NCBI GenBank assembly: GCA_030765065.1
Contig: CM060986.1
Location: 73,897,573 to 73,961,572, forward strand
DNA from: Deroplatys truncata
Lineage: Eukaryota; Arthropoda; Insecta; Mantodea; Mantidae
Length of the DNA: 64,000 nucleotides
Reading direction: 5' to 3'
Shown: positions 32,387 to 42,904 of the stretch, piece after piece
Numbering within the stretch: position 1 is the stretch's first letter
How the letters are laid out: each line of letters starts with the position of its first letter
Notes under the pieces: model-generated
Told to the model about the DNA's origin: nothing
Database searches by the model: none
What the model saw: only the letters and a program-made list of their open reading frames with translations
Position numbers and translations under genes: made by a program

Positions 32387-32989
32387 TTAAGGCTGATGCA
32401 TGGGGATAACTCCACACTACGATCCAAATGTTATAAATACCAGCGAGAAAACCTGTCTCCTAAGTTCTGGGCAGCTGATTTGGAAAGGGGTTTGAGGAGA
32501 ATAGGAATGGGATCAGTATGGCTAAGAGCTGAAACAAATGACAAAAACATATGGAAAGGTGTTAAAAGAAGACTAAGAGACATCAACCAACAGGAAATAG
32601 AATCGGACTGTAAAATTAAACCTTCTCTAAGTCTAGCAAATGAAATAAAATTGAACTGGGGTAAAGAGGCATATATACTTAATTTAGGAAGAAAGGAAAG
32701 ATCAGGAATGGCATGGTTTAGACTGGGGGGCTGGAGAGCACAGAAAATGACCGACGATTCTGGCAGGAGAATCTGCCCATTCTGTGAATTGGATGAGGAC
32801 TGGGTACATATTTTGGCGGAATGTGCACAGTGGGAGAACCAGCGAACGATTAAACTCAAAGAAAAATTCTTAAGTCCCTTAAGAAAGAGATTGGCATGTT
32901 GGGATCTACTGGCTGACCAGAGGAACTGGCAAAACATGGGCAATTTTCTGGCTAAAGTGCGCGAAGCTAGGTCAAATTTGTTCAGTTAG
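32387..32989 (+). CDS. Non-LTR RT polyprotein, C-terminal part (partial)
   Basis: This open frame runs without a stop from the truncation point to the natural terminator (NLFS). Early residues (RENLSPKFWAADLERGLRRI) correspond to the region beyond the RT palm. RSGMAWFRLGGWRAQK precedes a zinc knuckle CPFCELDEDWVHILAEC (from 32774), of the form C-x2-C-x7-H-x4-C. The same module, CPICGEREDLEHIVFDC, ends the element at 41 kb. The catalytic RT domain is missing, so the copy cannot act. The lack of stops over ~200 codons suggests it is young. The ATG at 32357 lies before the homologous region and is not the real start. Confidence 0.78.
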   Translation, partial: LRLMHGDNSTLRSKCYKYQRENLSPKFWAADLERGLRRIGMGSVWLRAETNDKNIWKGVKRRLRDINQQEIESDCKIKPSLSLANEIKLNWGKEAYILNLGRKERSGMAWFRLGGWRAQKMTDDSGRRICPFCELDEDWVHILAECAQWENQRTIKLKEKFLSPLRKRLACWDLLADQRNWQNMGNFLAKVREARSNLFS

Positions 32990-33160
32990 ACAAAGGTAAT
33001 TTATTTCTATTTCCCTTTTTCTTGTTCCTTTTGTTGTGTTTTCTTTATCTGTTGTTTATTTTGTCACCCTATTGTATCTTAAATATGCATGTACGGTCAA
33101 TGACCCATGCACTAAATACTTGTGTAATAACTTCAGTAATTTGAAACCAATAAAGATACC

Positions 33161-33162
<2 letters not shown>

Positions 33163-33195
<33 letters not shown>
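33163..33195. repeat. (ATCT)n tail of the non-LTR element
   Basis: Seven to eight tetranucleotide units. Confidence 0.93.
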
Positions 33196-33885
33196 CTGGA
33201 TAACAAACTTCAACACAAGCCCTATTAGCTCCGTCTGAAAATTCATTTGGAATTTCAAATTCCGTGCTTTGTTTTTGTCAGGCTTCCATTTAAAACTAAA
33301 TTCTGATTTATTTTCCTACCTTACCAAAGCAAGGTAACGTAAAATAAATTACACAATTATTGTACAGTATTTTGACATTTGAAATCATGTCAGTAATTAC
33401 TAGGTTAAGATGTTGTATATGACACATATATTTGGTATTTATTTGTTATTTGCTCATGAGAAGTTATACCTCACTTGTAATATAAATAACTATTAGTCTG
33501 TTTTGAAACAAGTTTAAATACTTAAAGTGCACATTCTTTTAAATTGTTTAAAATGTCACCGTATTTAATCTCTTTGCCGATTTATTACGTTTCGAAAAAG
33601 GGAAGATGTAATTAAAGAGAACCCAGATTTTGAGCAGTAAATAAAATGCACTTACTTTTTTAACACGTGTCTAAGTGATTACTTCCTTAGTTACTATTCA
33701 ATTTTAAAAATGAATGTGCGTAAACAAGTAAAGTAATAATAATAATAATAATAATAATAATGTTTATTTAAGGACTCTAGTAACAGCTAGGATCATCAAC
33801 GCTTGTGGTTTCCCTCAAGTTTGTCCAGCAGGAGTATATCTAATCAAATAGTACCTAGATTTGAGTTGTAACTAAAATACACTTG
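33196..33885. other. Unassigned, with an (AAT)n tract
   Basis: The tract lies at 33735-33762. Otherwise no feature is recognised. Confidence 0.6.
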
Positions 33886-34730
33886 TTACTTTCTCTACTA
33901 CATGTAGTAAGTAGAGGAAGTGTTGTATTCAACTCAAAAATTCTATACCGAGATTTCACCGGAAATACATGTTTTGAGGCCCCCTGAATAAAAAAAGACA
34001 CTTCTAGAAAAAGATCCATTTGTGTGTCTGTGTGTGTGTGTCTGTACACAGCAACTCAAAAACGAAAAGTCGGATAAATACCAACTTAGGTTCTGTGTCT
34101 TTCAAAGATGCGACACGAAGATTTTCAAGAAAATCCCCCCACCCTAGACTATCCTATACATGGAACATTTTTCGGAAATTTGAATATTATCAAAAATAAA
34201 TCTTAACGATTTTGATTAAAATATATATTTAAGATGTTTTCATGACAAAATGTATATCTTGAATTTTCTGGGAATGTCCACAAAAGTCTTTTCTGAATGG
34301 CTTTTGCATAACTAGGAAACCGTATGAGGTAGACAAAATTTTTTTTACACAAAACATGTAGAACTCGTTAAAACACACAATTTATGCCATATGCATTTTT
34401 TGTGAAGTTTCCGAGATATTCCTTGTTATTGGTTTGAATTTTCCAATACTTATACTTTTTCTCAAATGGGAATTCATTATTCGTTCTTTTATGTCCTGTA
34501 CATGCAAAGAGAATGAAATGCTCCACATAGCAACCAGCCTTCTAAAGATTTGACTATCGCTTAAAGTCTACCATATTCCCCTTGTACCTACAAGAAAATT
34601 CACAATAAGATAGTTTCTGAAAATGTTTATCTCGATTAACATGAAGTAGATGGGGAATAAGCGTTTGTAAAAATAGTTTGTACAAGAGTAGAGAAAGTCA
34701 TGTGAGTGCAACGCATCAGAAATTTTTTTA
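33886..34730 (+). mobile_element. Family H element, full copy
   Basis: It starts TTACTTTCTCTACTACATG and has a (TG)n tract at 34021-34044. It keeps GATGCGACACGAAGATTTTC and ends GTAGAGAAAGTCATGTGAG and TGCAACGCATCAGA before a T run. Confidence 0.9.
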
Positions 34731-35664
34731 ACACATTAACTTAGCGATCGTTGCTTCAATTACTATTCTGCCGACATGAGACACTAACACTTAGCACACG
34801 TACACGCCAACGTCCTAGGTTGAGAACAAACCCGCAATCTTGGGTACTAGAAGCCAGCGTTCAACAGTTGCGCATTCCAAATCGTCAAATATTGCTTAAA
34901 TTTCACGAAATTAAGCAGGTTTTTAAAATTTTTACTTGAGACTTATCCTACCTTATAACATTTTAGGTCATAACAAAAATCTTTAGGTATTTGTGTACAT
35001 TTACTGGAAATGGTTCGGTTTTTTTTGGGGGGGGTAAGGTATAACGCCCGTTCATATTGCATATGGTACCACGGGTAGTAGACACTGATGAGGGGTTTTT
35101 AGTATGTAGACCATTAAGGTAGGAACGCACTGAGGGTTGATGGCGAGGGAAGATGGAAGCGCTTGTTGACCTTGCAGTGTTCTCTGTGAACAAATATGAT
35201 GTACAGTTTGAGAGCAGCACACCCTACTTCTTTGATAGCAGGTAGACCAGATTTAAGGAGTATTAGAAGGAAAAAAAAAAACGCAATGTATGTTTAGCTA
35301 TTGGCAGTGTCAATAAAGCTACCTTATGGTTTACTTAAGGCATTAATGTACAGAAATCTGAGTTACATTGTCTTTTCTTTTACATCGAAAGTTGTACATT
35401 TTAAAGCAATGTCCGCTCTTATTACGTATGTCACAGATATTCGAACAATTCCGATCTATAGTTTGGAGCTAAGGAGGCTGAAAGTCCACTTTCCTCATTG
35501 TTCTTTTATAATAATGTCACATTGTATATGTATTTCACTGAATTACAGGATGTTTACCATGATATTTCAAACGTCCTGTAAGCTCTAATGTTACATCTGA
35601 TGGTTTCGCCATTTGTACCCAACGTCACCTATATTCCGTGCGGTAACACGATTGCTCTTTTACT
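34731..35664. other. No recognised feature
   Basis: The minus ORF 34963-35220 and plus ORF 35301-35588 are not recognised. A T8/G8 run occurs at about 35020-35035. Confidence 0.45.
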
Positions 35665-35890
35665 TATTAAAACCCCTTTGCCTGCTGATGATACATGAAA
35701 TTAAATTATGATTGGAAAAGGAAATTTGGGAAGAAAATCTTCCAGGCTGAAGTTTGGGGTATCTCCCCGGCAATTTGCCAGTTATGAGGATTGAGGAATA
35801 CCTGGAAAAAAAACTCAATCAGGAAGGACGGAATGCTCCCGGTGGAATTTGAATCGCAGAACTTTTTGTGCCTTAACGACCTCGGCTGCT
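35665..35890 (-). mobile_element. Short SINE, family D (reverse)
   Basis: The minus-strand head reads AGCCGAGGTCGTTAAGGCAC with a weak B box (GCGATTCAAATTCCACCGGG). The body contains CTGGCAAATTGCCGGGGAGA and CCAAACTTCAGCCTGGAAG. The body matches 5040-5250, and the head resembles 61020-61105. Confidence 0.68.
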
Positions 35891-36160
35891 CTTGTCAGTG
35901 GTTCCTTTGTGCAAGGCATAATATGACGTTGTACTTATTACTTACCTTCTTAGCTTTCATTCCATACCTTAGTTTTAATGCGTTTTGCAGTTATGTTGGT
36001 TTGAGATTCGAGTAAGGTGTACTATGTCAATGCGACATTCGCTTTTGCGGCAAGAGGGTAGGTCGGAACAAGGATTTTGAGTTTAATTCCTCCCAAACGA
36101 GCGAGATGGCTCCACGGTTAATGCGCCGGCTACTTGTGTAGGCCTTACCGCGCGCTTACC

Positions 36161-36260
36161 TACGCAAACAACATGCGTGTGAACGGCAAGACGGTAACTC
36201 CCGCAAACCAAAAAGCTCGGCCTGGGTAAACTTTGCCGTTCTGAAGAGTGTGTTTGCGCA
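36161..36260. repeat. Imperfect ~29-bp inverted repeat in a GC-rich block
   Basis: ACGCAAACAACATGCGTGTG plus AACGGCAAG (36162-36190) is inverted at 36231-36259 (CTTTGCCGTTCTGAAGAGTG, then TGTTTGCGC) around a ~40-bp loop. A tRNA-like A box (GAGATGGCTCCACGGTTAAT) lies just upstream at 36103, so it may belong to an uncharacterised SINE or MITE. Confidence 0.55.
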
Positions 36261-36300
36261 AACTCTTAAGCGTGTGCGTGTGGACAGTATGTAAGCAGTG

Positions 36301-36906
36301 TACCTTCAATCGAAAAGGAAGTTTAGTGCAAGATGTGTAGTGTACGCATCCATTCCAACCAACTTATCACAGAGTTTATCGAATTATATAAATCATTGTC
36401 ATGCCTTTGGAGGAATATTTCGATAGGAATAAGAAGAATGTATCTTACCAAAGGATGATACATATATTAAATCTTAAATATCAGTAATATCTTCCAGTAG
36501 CTAAAAGCCTTAAAGTACAACTCAATCTGTCATGAGGAGAGATAGGTTCTTGCATCATAGTGTTCTGTCATTCAATTATAGGAGTCACCAAACGTAGTAA
36601 TTCTTTATATGCAGTTTCGTCCATCCTCAAGTAGTAAGTCATACGGATCTTCTCTTAAGTCTTTCATTAAATTTATATATGAGTGCACCGCCACTTGTAC
36701 CATTTCGATCGGGAGCGTTTGGTACCCTTTCTTTTCCTCAATAAACAGTACAAAATGTTTATAACAAAGATAAATCTACGGGCCAATTTGTTTTGATCTC
36801 GACAACCTCGTCTTTCGAAAACCAACTTCATACTGGGGTTGGTTACTTCCAACGTATGGACGCAGCACGCTGTTCTATCTTGTTTGTACAAAATATACCC
36901 TACAAC
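36301..36906. other. No recognised feature
   Basis: A minus ORF (36673-36891) with many basic residues is unrecognised. Confidence 0.45.
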
Positions 36907-37345
36907 TAAGTTGATGCCGCGTGGCCGATGCTTAAGTGTGAGGCTCGAATTCTAGAGATTCCCATCGACCGACCACTCTGACCTTGGGTTTTTTCTTGGT
37001 TTTCCCTTGTCGGTAGGCAAATGCTGGAGTGGTTTCTCATCTACCATGATTTCCTTTCAGATGTGTTTCTAGGTTTCATGGCGTATAGTGGTGCCGGACA
37101 GTACGTCCCGTGGGCACTATAGGGCTGCTTGGGTCGGTCGTTCATCCCCTGGCAGCTCCAGCAGTGGGAGGGGGTTCTTCAAGCCTGGGACTCTTAGGGA
37201 CTTCAGCGCGCCCCTGTGGCCTATCGGCCTTTGACTGTAGCCTTCTGTGGTTCGTTTATTTTATCCCTTCCTCCAGGAGGGTGGTAGCCACAATATATCT
37301 ATGTAGGTCGCAGAGCGCGAGGTGTCTCCCTCTATTGTATAATCT
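36907..37345 (+). mobile_element. SINE family B, short-body subtype
   Basis: The head is degraded (GCGTGGCCGATGCTTAAGTG). The body contains GACCACTCTGACCTTGGG and GTCGGTAGGCAAATGCTGG, and the 3' part TCCTCCAGGAGGGTGGTAGC. It matches 12655-13143 and 56018-56520. Confidence 0.78.
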
Positions 37346-37885
37346 ATACCTATATTAATTCCTCCCAATGCGAGCCACAGCATTGCTGGAGAGACTTCTC
37401 CTTCAGAGTAGTCTGTAGTTTCTAATTCAGCACGACAGGGAACTGAAAGCTGCGGACAAAAGAGTGTGAACATTCAGTAAATTCTCTAAGTTTACAAAGG
37501 CATTCCTCATATATTTAATGATCGTTCGTGACGTCAGAGAAGCTTTTACGTGGCCAGATAATCTCCTTGAGATGCCTAGAGGTTGTAGAATAGCTGCCAG
37601 AATCGTAACCTGCCAAGGTTACATAGACAACAGATGACAAGGAAACACTTCTTTCAATGGACACCCACCTAGTAAATTATTCCAAACACACAAAGAGAGA
37701 ATGACGCCTTTTCGCCATCTATCTGGACAACAAGGAAAAAACAACCTCTGTTACACGAACTTATGCTTCATTGCTTTCAAGAAGCCGTTTCCCATTTGAG
37801 AAGTAATGATCCTCACTTCACATGTTGGTGGCTATGGAAAAGGGAAAATGATGCAAGTCACTCCCAATGGCTCGCATACAATTTA
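37346..37885. other. No recognised feature
   Basis: A spacer of mixed composition before the pogo-like element. Confidence 0.5.
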
Positions 37886-37900
37886 CCGTATTGGTCCAAA

Positions 37901-37956
37901 AATAAGCCGCACTTTTGGTCCAAATTTCAACGGCAAAAAGTAGGGTTGCGGCTTAT
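37901..37956. repeat. Hairpin-forming subterminal repeat of the pogo-like element
   Basis: AATAAGCCGCA (37901-37911) is inverted as TGCGGCTTATT about 35 bp downstream. Confidence 0.65.
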
Positions 37957-38214
37957 TCGCTACCTTGGCTTTTTACGTACCTTTGCTATTAAAAAATCTA
38001 TGTTCATTTGTAATAATACAGCTAGCGTTTGGAACCGAAACTGGCGCCATTTTATTACGCAACAATGCAAACTTTTACCGGTGTTTTGGCATTCACATTG
38101 TGTATAATTTCGTTAGCTTCTACCTACCTTTATCTTTATTCACCATTAGAAATATTTTACAATTTCATGGTTTCATCAAAATTTATAATATAATAGGAAA
38201 TATTGTAAAATAGT

Positions 38215-38990
38215 ATTAAACACAAAGTACTAACCTAGTAAAAATGAAGTTAAAATAGAATACAATAAGAATCTATATATCCTATACAATGTACTGGACA
38301 AAATAGATTAATACAATAACACAACAAAATATAAACGTAAAACCCAAAACAGAAAATTACAGGAAAAATACAACCATAATGGTCACTATAGTACATAATG
38401 AGCTTTGGTACAAATACAATTGAAACGTGAAATCTGTAGATATTATTAATATAAATACTCGTATAATAACAAAGGGTTAAATACAAGTCTGCTATCTTAC
38501 AGCTAACAATGATATCCGAAATATTGAAAAAATTCTTGAGTACTATAGAAACTATGATTTATTAGAAATCTTTTTGCATCCCCTCTAATTTTGTTTTTAT
38601 CCTTACATTTTATTTTCTCAGTGGAATATCTTTTCTCAGTTGTACATGTGAATATCTTTATGTAAAATGGAGTTAGCTCTTTTAGTACATCTGGAACCTT
38701 GTAAATGTATTTTATTGCTGTTTCTTGTTTTATGATCATGAATGTTGTTATTTATGAAACAGTTTCTAAAATATGTAAGCAGAGTAAGGTTAGTATGTTG
38801 TTTACATTAAAATAGGTTTTACAGTGAGTCATTCTATTTATACTAAACATCTTTCTCATTATTTTCTTTTGTGCTACAAAAGGCGCTTTTATTTCTGTGG
38901 CAGAACCCCGTATGAAAATTGCATAAGCAAGAGCAGATTCTACATAAGAAAAATATATCACTTTTACTGTTTGTATATTACAAATATTTT
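38215..38990 (-). pseudogene. Jockey/CR1-like RT C-terminal relic
   Basis: The minus frame 38752-38961 reads FSYVESALAYAIFIRGSATE, then FVAQKKIMRKMF and CKTYFNVNNILTLLCLHI. A second frame (38503-38739) ends with KRFLINHSFYSTQEFFQYFG. These are the usual post-catalytic and C-terminal blocks of Jockey/CR1-type ORF2. The palm with its catalytic aspartates is absent. It lies within the pogo-like transposon and must have inserted there after it. Confidence 0.75.
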
Positions 38991-39136
38991 AATACAGATA
39001 TTATATAGTGATTTTATAATGATATTATATAATTCAGTTGAGTTTCAGAGAGAAACTGCACCTGGTAAGAAAGCTTGTTTTTGTGGTAATGAATGTTCAT
39101 TTAGAGCGAGCAAAAAAAACCTTAGTTCAAGGTATT

Positions 39137-39270
39137 CGGCGTAGTTACGATATAAGCTTCAAACTTACAGTTGTGCTTCATGCCAAAACCACAAACAACA
39201 GAGGCCGGAAAAAAGTATGGAATGGACGAATGTGTTTGGTGGCAATGTGATGTACCATATGCCAGGAAAA
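39137..39270 (+). pseudogene. pogo/Tigger-type HTH (Brinker-like DNA-binding) relic
   Basis: IRRSYDISFKLTVVLHAKTT, then NNR and, after a +1 shift, EAGKKYGMDECVWWQCD. The RxSYDxxFKLxV start, the NNRxAGxKYGxDE centre and the following tryptophans mark the helix-turn-helix that opens pogo-type transposases. The frame ends at the inverted repeat. Confidence 0.72.
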
Positions 39271-39402
39271 ATGTTTACATACTTATAAGTACTAGAAAAT
39301 GAAGATTTAATCTCATTTTTCTTGCCTCAAGCCTTTCCTTTCTCCCCCCCCCTCGAATTTTAAGGGTGAGTTTATATGCTTATTTTTGGCCCAATACGAT
39401 AC

Positions 39403-39450
39403 TCTGTAGCTCACATTCCGGAGAAAGCAGGTTCAAATCCCGTGCTTTTT
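39403..39450 (+). mobile_element. tRNA-like fragment
   Basis: ACTCTGTAGCTCACATTCCG followed by CAGGTTCAAATCCCGTGC. It has a B box but a truncated A-box region. Confidence 0.45.
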
Positions 39451-40140
39451 TTAAGCTTAGACATTGTGTGATATGTTAATACTGGATTGGATACACAATC
39501 ACGGCCCAGAGAGACAAAAAAAAAATAGGAACGAAATAGATAGTAGAGGAAGGCCATTACGCAACTAAGACCATTTGTCCATAATCACACTGAACTCGTG
39601 CAAATACCACGGAACAGCAATCACACAATTACAACAGCCTACCTTCCGATTAAAGCATTAGCACAGAAAGACGATTACCTGATACCAAATAGCAACAAGT
39701 TGCTCAAACAAAGGTACAGCAAGACGAGAAGACAACTGTCCGCCATAACTTATCTGCCAAGGCAACTCTATTAAAGGACCTACAGGTTACCATCACAATA
39801 TAATCTGGATGCTGACCAGACGTTAAAAAAAGGAAAGAAAATATTGCTGCATACATATTGTCGAGGGGTGAAATCTAAGAAATACAGTTGTGGCCATAGT
39901 GCATCTTAACTTATTTATTAAAAGAAAAGGAATGACGAAAAAGTATCTAATGCGTAATATTATTTTATTTTTATACCAAATACCATTTATTTTCATATCT
40001 TATTCAAAACAATTCACATAAAAGTGACAGCATGTTAATTATGATAAAAATTTGGCAGAAGCTTTCTTCAGCGAGGTTCATGATTTATCACGGCAATTTA
40101 TCACAGTTTGTAAGTTTAGACAATATACATGTTTAAAAAC
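39451..40140. other. No recognised feature
   Basis: Unique-looking sequence without a supported gene. Confidence 0.5.
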
Positions 40141-40828
40141 TTGATGTGTTACACTCACATGACTTTCTTTATTCTTGTAAAAACTATTTTTACAAACACT
40201 TATTCTCCATATGCTTCATGTTAATCGAGATATTGAGATGTTAATCTTATTGCTAGTTTTCTTGTAGATGCAAGGGGAATTGGTACACTTTAAGCTATAG
40301 TCAAATATTTTAAGAGCTGGTTGCTATGTAGTATTCCATTCTCTTTGCATTACCAGGACAAAAAAAATGAATAACGAATTTGAGAAAAGGTATAAGTATT
40401 GGAAAATTTAAGAGAATAACAAGCAATATCTCGAAAATGGTTCACTCAATAAAAAAAGAGTATATGACATAAATTGTGTATTAATACGATCTACATTTTT
40501 TGTGTAGTAAAATTTTGTCTATCTCTTATGGATTACCAGTTATGCAAAAGTCGTTCACAATGAAGAATACTTTTGGAGACATTGTCAGAAAATTCAATTT
40601 CATTTGTCATGAAAATATCTTAAATATATGATATTTTAATCAAAATCGTTAGAGCCATTTTTGAGAAAATTAAAATTTTCGAAAAAATGTTCCATGTAAA
40701 GGTTAATCTGGGGTGGGGGGATTTTCTTGAAAACCTTCGTGTCGCATCTCTGGAAGATACTGAACCTAAATACCAAGTTTGGTGTTTATCCGACTGTTCG
40801 TTTCTGAGTTATGCTGTACACAGACACA

Positions 40829-40872
<44 letters not shown>

Positions 40873-41005
40873 CATGTTTCCAAAAATGCTTTTTTTGGAT
40901 TCAGGGGGTCTCAAAACATGTCTTTCCGGTGAAATCTCGGTATCGAATTTTTGGGTGGAATACAATACTTCCCCTACTTACTATACGTAGTAGAGAAAGT
41001 AAAAA
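40141..41005 (-). mobile_element. Family H element, full copy (reverse)
   Basis: It runs from TGATGTGTTACACTCACATG to ACGTAGTAGAGAAAGTAAAA with a (CA)n tract at 40819-40868. T/A runs at both borders fit insertion into a T-rich target. Confidence 0.92.
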
Positions 41006-41046
41006 CAGGTCCATAATTAGTTGTGATGTTATATCTATTTTTCTGG

Positions 41047-42018
41047 GTAGAGGAATATAATATCCTCTCGGAGTTTCAAATGGGTTTCCGCAAGAGAAGG
41101 AGAACGGTAGATAACTTATTCATAATTAAAACTCTGGTGGATAAGTATTTAAAAGAAAAAAGGGGAAAATTATACATGGCATTTGTTGATTTGGAGAAAG
41201 CGTATGACCGCATTGATTTAAATTTGTTGTGGCACAAACTTTTGAGGAAGGGAGTAAGCCAACAGATGGTAAATTTATTTAAAGCTCTATATAAGGACAA
41301 CACATTCTGTGTGAAAGTAGGAGTAGGATTGGTGACAAAAGAAGTAAATCAAAGGAAGGGGCTACGACAAGGATGTAAATTAAGTCCAGTGTTATTTAAT
41401 CTGTACATTGATGATATCCTCACTGAGATAGGAAGGAATAATAGTTGGTTGCCTACGATAAATAAGGTATCAATCCCTGGGTTATTATTCGCTGATGATT
41501 TAGTGATAGGATCAGTTTCAACGATTGGTCTGAAGCAGTCCCTACAGCAAATGAATAAATACTGCGATGAGTGGAATTTGAAAGTAAATCAAGAGAAGAC
41601 TCAAATTATAGTGTTTAAGAAAGGTGCCAAACTGAGCAAGTATGAAAAGTGGAAGAATGGAGAGAAGGAATATAAAGTGGTCAGAGACTGTATATATTTA
41701 GGGGTTAAAATGGATGGGGGTGGAAAATGGGAGAAACAGAAGAAACTGGTATTGACAAAGGGGAAAGGGGCAATGGCAGCGATTAGAGGGTGCAAATATA
41801 GAATACCAGATATAAATGTTAAATGGCTAGAGAAAATATATAACACAGTAGTTGAAGCAAAAATGTTATATGGTAGTGAAATATGGGGAGTAGAACGAGG
41901 CTGGGAAGAGATAGATATGGTACATAGGAGTTTCTGCAGAGAAGTGTTAGGCCTGCCAAATGCTACAGTTAAGGAATTTGCTCTAATTGAAATGCAGAGA
42001 GTGGGGGGAAAGGGGTAA
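41047..42018 (+). CDS. Reverse transcriptase domain (partial, 5'-truncated)
   Basis: This would synthesise cDNA from the element's own RNA. Visible RT blocks: QMGFRKRRRTVDNLF (fingers), LYMAFVDLEKAYDRID (palm, first catalytic Asp), GLRQGCKLSPVLFNLYIDDI, LLFADDLVIG (catalytic FADD, about 41488-41499), NLKVNQEKTQIIVF and YLGVKM. MLYGSEIWGVERGW and SFCREVLGLPNATVKEFAL follow. The frame has no stop until 42018, where a run of G (GTGGGGGGAAAGGGG) causes a shift into the next segment. The upstream codons in this frame belong to the family H copy. All palm motifs look intact. Confidence 0.88.
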   Translation, partial: VEEYNILSEFQMGFRKRRRTVDNLFIIKTLVDKYLKEKRGKLYMAFVDLEKAYDRIDLNLLWHKLLRKGVSQQMVNLFKALYKDNTFCVKVGVGLVTKEVNQRKGLRQGCKLSPVLFNLYIDDILTEIGRNNSWLPTINKVSIPGLLFADDLVIGSVSTIGLKQSLQQMNKYCDEWNLKVNQEKTQIIVFKKGAKLSKYEKWKNGEKEYKVVRDCIYLGVKMDGGGKWEKQKKLVLTKGKGAMAAIRGCKYRIPDINVKWLEKIYNTVVEAKMLYGSEIWGVERGWEEIDMVHRSFCREVLGLPNATVKEFALIEMQRVGGKG

Positions 42019-42020
42019 TA

Positions 42021-42650
42021 ATGGAGAGAGCTCTTAAATATTGGTACAGACTATTAAATTTAGAAGAGAAGAACTTGTTGAGGCAGTGTTTGGAATTCCA
42101 AGAAAGGAGCTTGAAGAAGAATGGGTGGAGTTATAGTATACAGACTAATTTGGAAAATAGTGGTCTAGGGGAAATCTGGAGAAGGAGGGAAAATAATGTT
42201 AAGGGTTTCTGGAAAGAAGCTAGGCAGAGGTTTGAAGATATAGAGATACAAAATTTATTTAGCAACATTGGGAACAAAAGTTCCTTGGAATCATATATAT
42301 TAATAAAAAATGTATGGGCTAGAGAACAGTATGTGGATAACACAAATAAGGAACAAAGAGAAAGTATTGCCTGGGCACGAGCAGGTGTATGGAGATTAAT
42401 AGGAATGAGAAATGGGTTCCCACAGAATCAGTGCCCAATATGTGGGGAAAGAGAAGATTTAGAGCATATCGTTTTTGACTGTAAAGGTACACAACATTGG
42501 AGAAAGGTAGCTATAAATGGGAAATGGGTAAATCGGGACAGGAAAGTAGCTTTAAGCAAGATTTTTAACAAGGATAGTAAAAAGGTAGGAGAATACTTGT
42601 CCAAAGTTAAAAAGAAATGGTTATGGACAATAAAAAGAGATGTAAATTAA
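42021..42650 (+). CDS. Non-LTR RT polyprotein, C-terminal part with zinc knuckle
   Basis: This continues the RT protein after the shift at the G run. It opens MERALKYWYRLLNLEEKN, has an aromatic/basic middle (GLGEIWRRRENNVKGFWKEA) and SIAWARAGVWRLIG. It then carries the C-x2-C-x7-H-x4-C knuckle CPICGEREDLEHIVFDC (residues ~138-154) and ends KKWLWTIKRDVN. No internal stops occur. With the RT segment it would form one protein of about 535 residues if the single shift were absent, so this copy is only lightly decayed. Confidence 0.85.
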   Translation: MERALKYWYRLLNLEEKNLLRQCLEFQERSLKKNGWSYSIQTNLENSGLGEIWRRRENNVKGFWKEARQRFEDIEIQNLFSNIGNKSSLESYILIKNVWAREQYVDNTNKEQRESIAWARAGVWRLIGMRNGFPQNQCPICGEREDLEHIVFDCKGTQHWRKVAINGKWVNRDRKVALSKIFNKDSKKVGEYLSKVKKKWLWTIKRDVN

Positions 42651-42679
42651 TTTCATCAAGTGATGTTAAGTTTTGTAAT

Positions 42680-42790
42680 TATATTATTATTAGTATATTA
42701 TTATTATTATTATTATTATTATATTATTACTATAAGATTATTATTTTGGTACCATTACTATTATTTTTATTATTATTATCATCATTTTTA
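42680..42790. repeat. (TAT)n-rich 3' UTR tract
   Basis: TATTATTATT units with interruptions, lying inside the retrotransposon 3' UTR. Confidence 0.9.
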
Positions 42791-42904
42791 TGTTATAATA
42801 AGAGTGTAATATGGGTAGAATATGGCAAGATAACAGCTTGGGCTGATGTATAGCCATATTCTAGGGAAGATTGCTAGCACAAATAAATAAATATCTATTT
42901 TTTA

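Larger units (their letters stand above)
32383..33195 (+). mobile_element. 5'-truncated non-LTR retrotransposon
   Basis: The insert consists of the last ~200 codons of an RT ORF, a 3' UTR with TTGAAACCAATAAAGATACC and a (ATCT)n tail at 33163-33195. Severe 5' truncation and a simple-repeat tail are typical of LINE copies made by target-primed reverse transcription. The C-terminal domain relates it to the larger element at 41010-42895. Confidence 0.82.
37886..39399 (+). mobile_element. pogo-like DNA transposon with a nested RT fragment
   Basis: The left end CCGTATTGGTCCAAAAATAA and the right end, inverted, TCGTATTGGGCCAAAAATAA are terminal inverted repeats of about 25 bp. Each is flanked by TA (37884-37885, 39400-39401). 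A transposase DNA-binding relic survives near the right end (39137-39270). A minus-strand non-LTR fragment occupies about 38215-38990. Transposon sequence proper is therefore about 37886-38214 and 38991-39399, too short for a DDE domain: an internally deleted copy. Confidence 0.78.
41010..42895 (+). mobile_element. Non-LTR retrotransposon, 5'-truncated, relatively young
   Basis: It begins within the RT domain directly after a family H copy. It has two near-complete coding segments separated by one frameshift, a 3' UTR containing a long (TAT)n tract (42693-42790) and an (AAAT)n end near 42880-42895. The endonuclease and ORF1 are missing. Its C-terminal module matches the element at 32383-33195. 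Clade (Jockey, I or R1 group) cannot be fixed by eye. Confidence 0.85.

Noticed and set aside
32431-32943. 170-residue minus-strand ORF
   Set aside because: It is antisense to the convincing RT C-terminal frame and has no recognisable domain.
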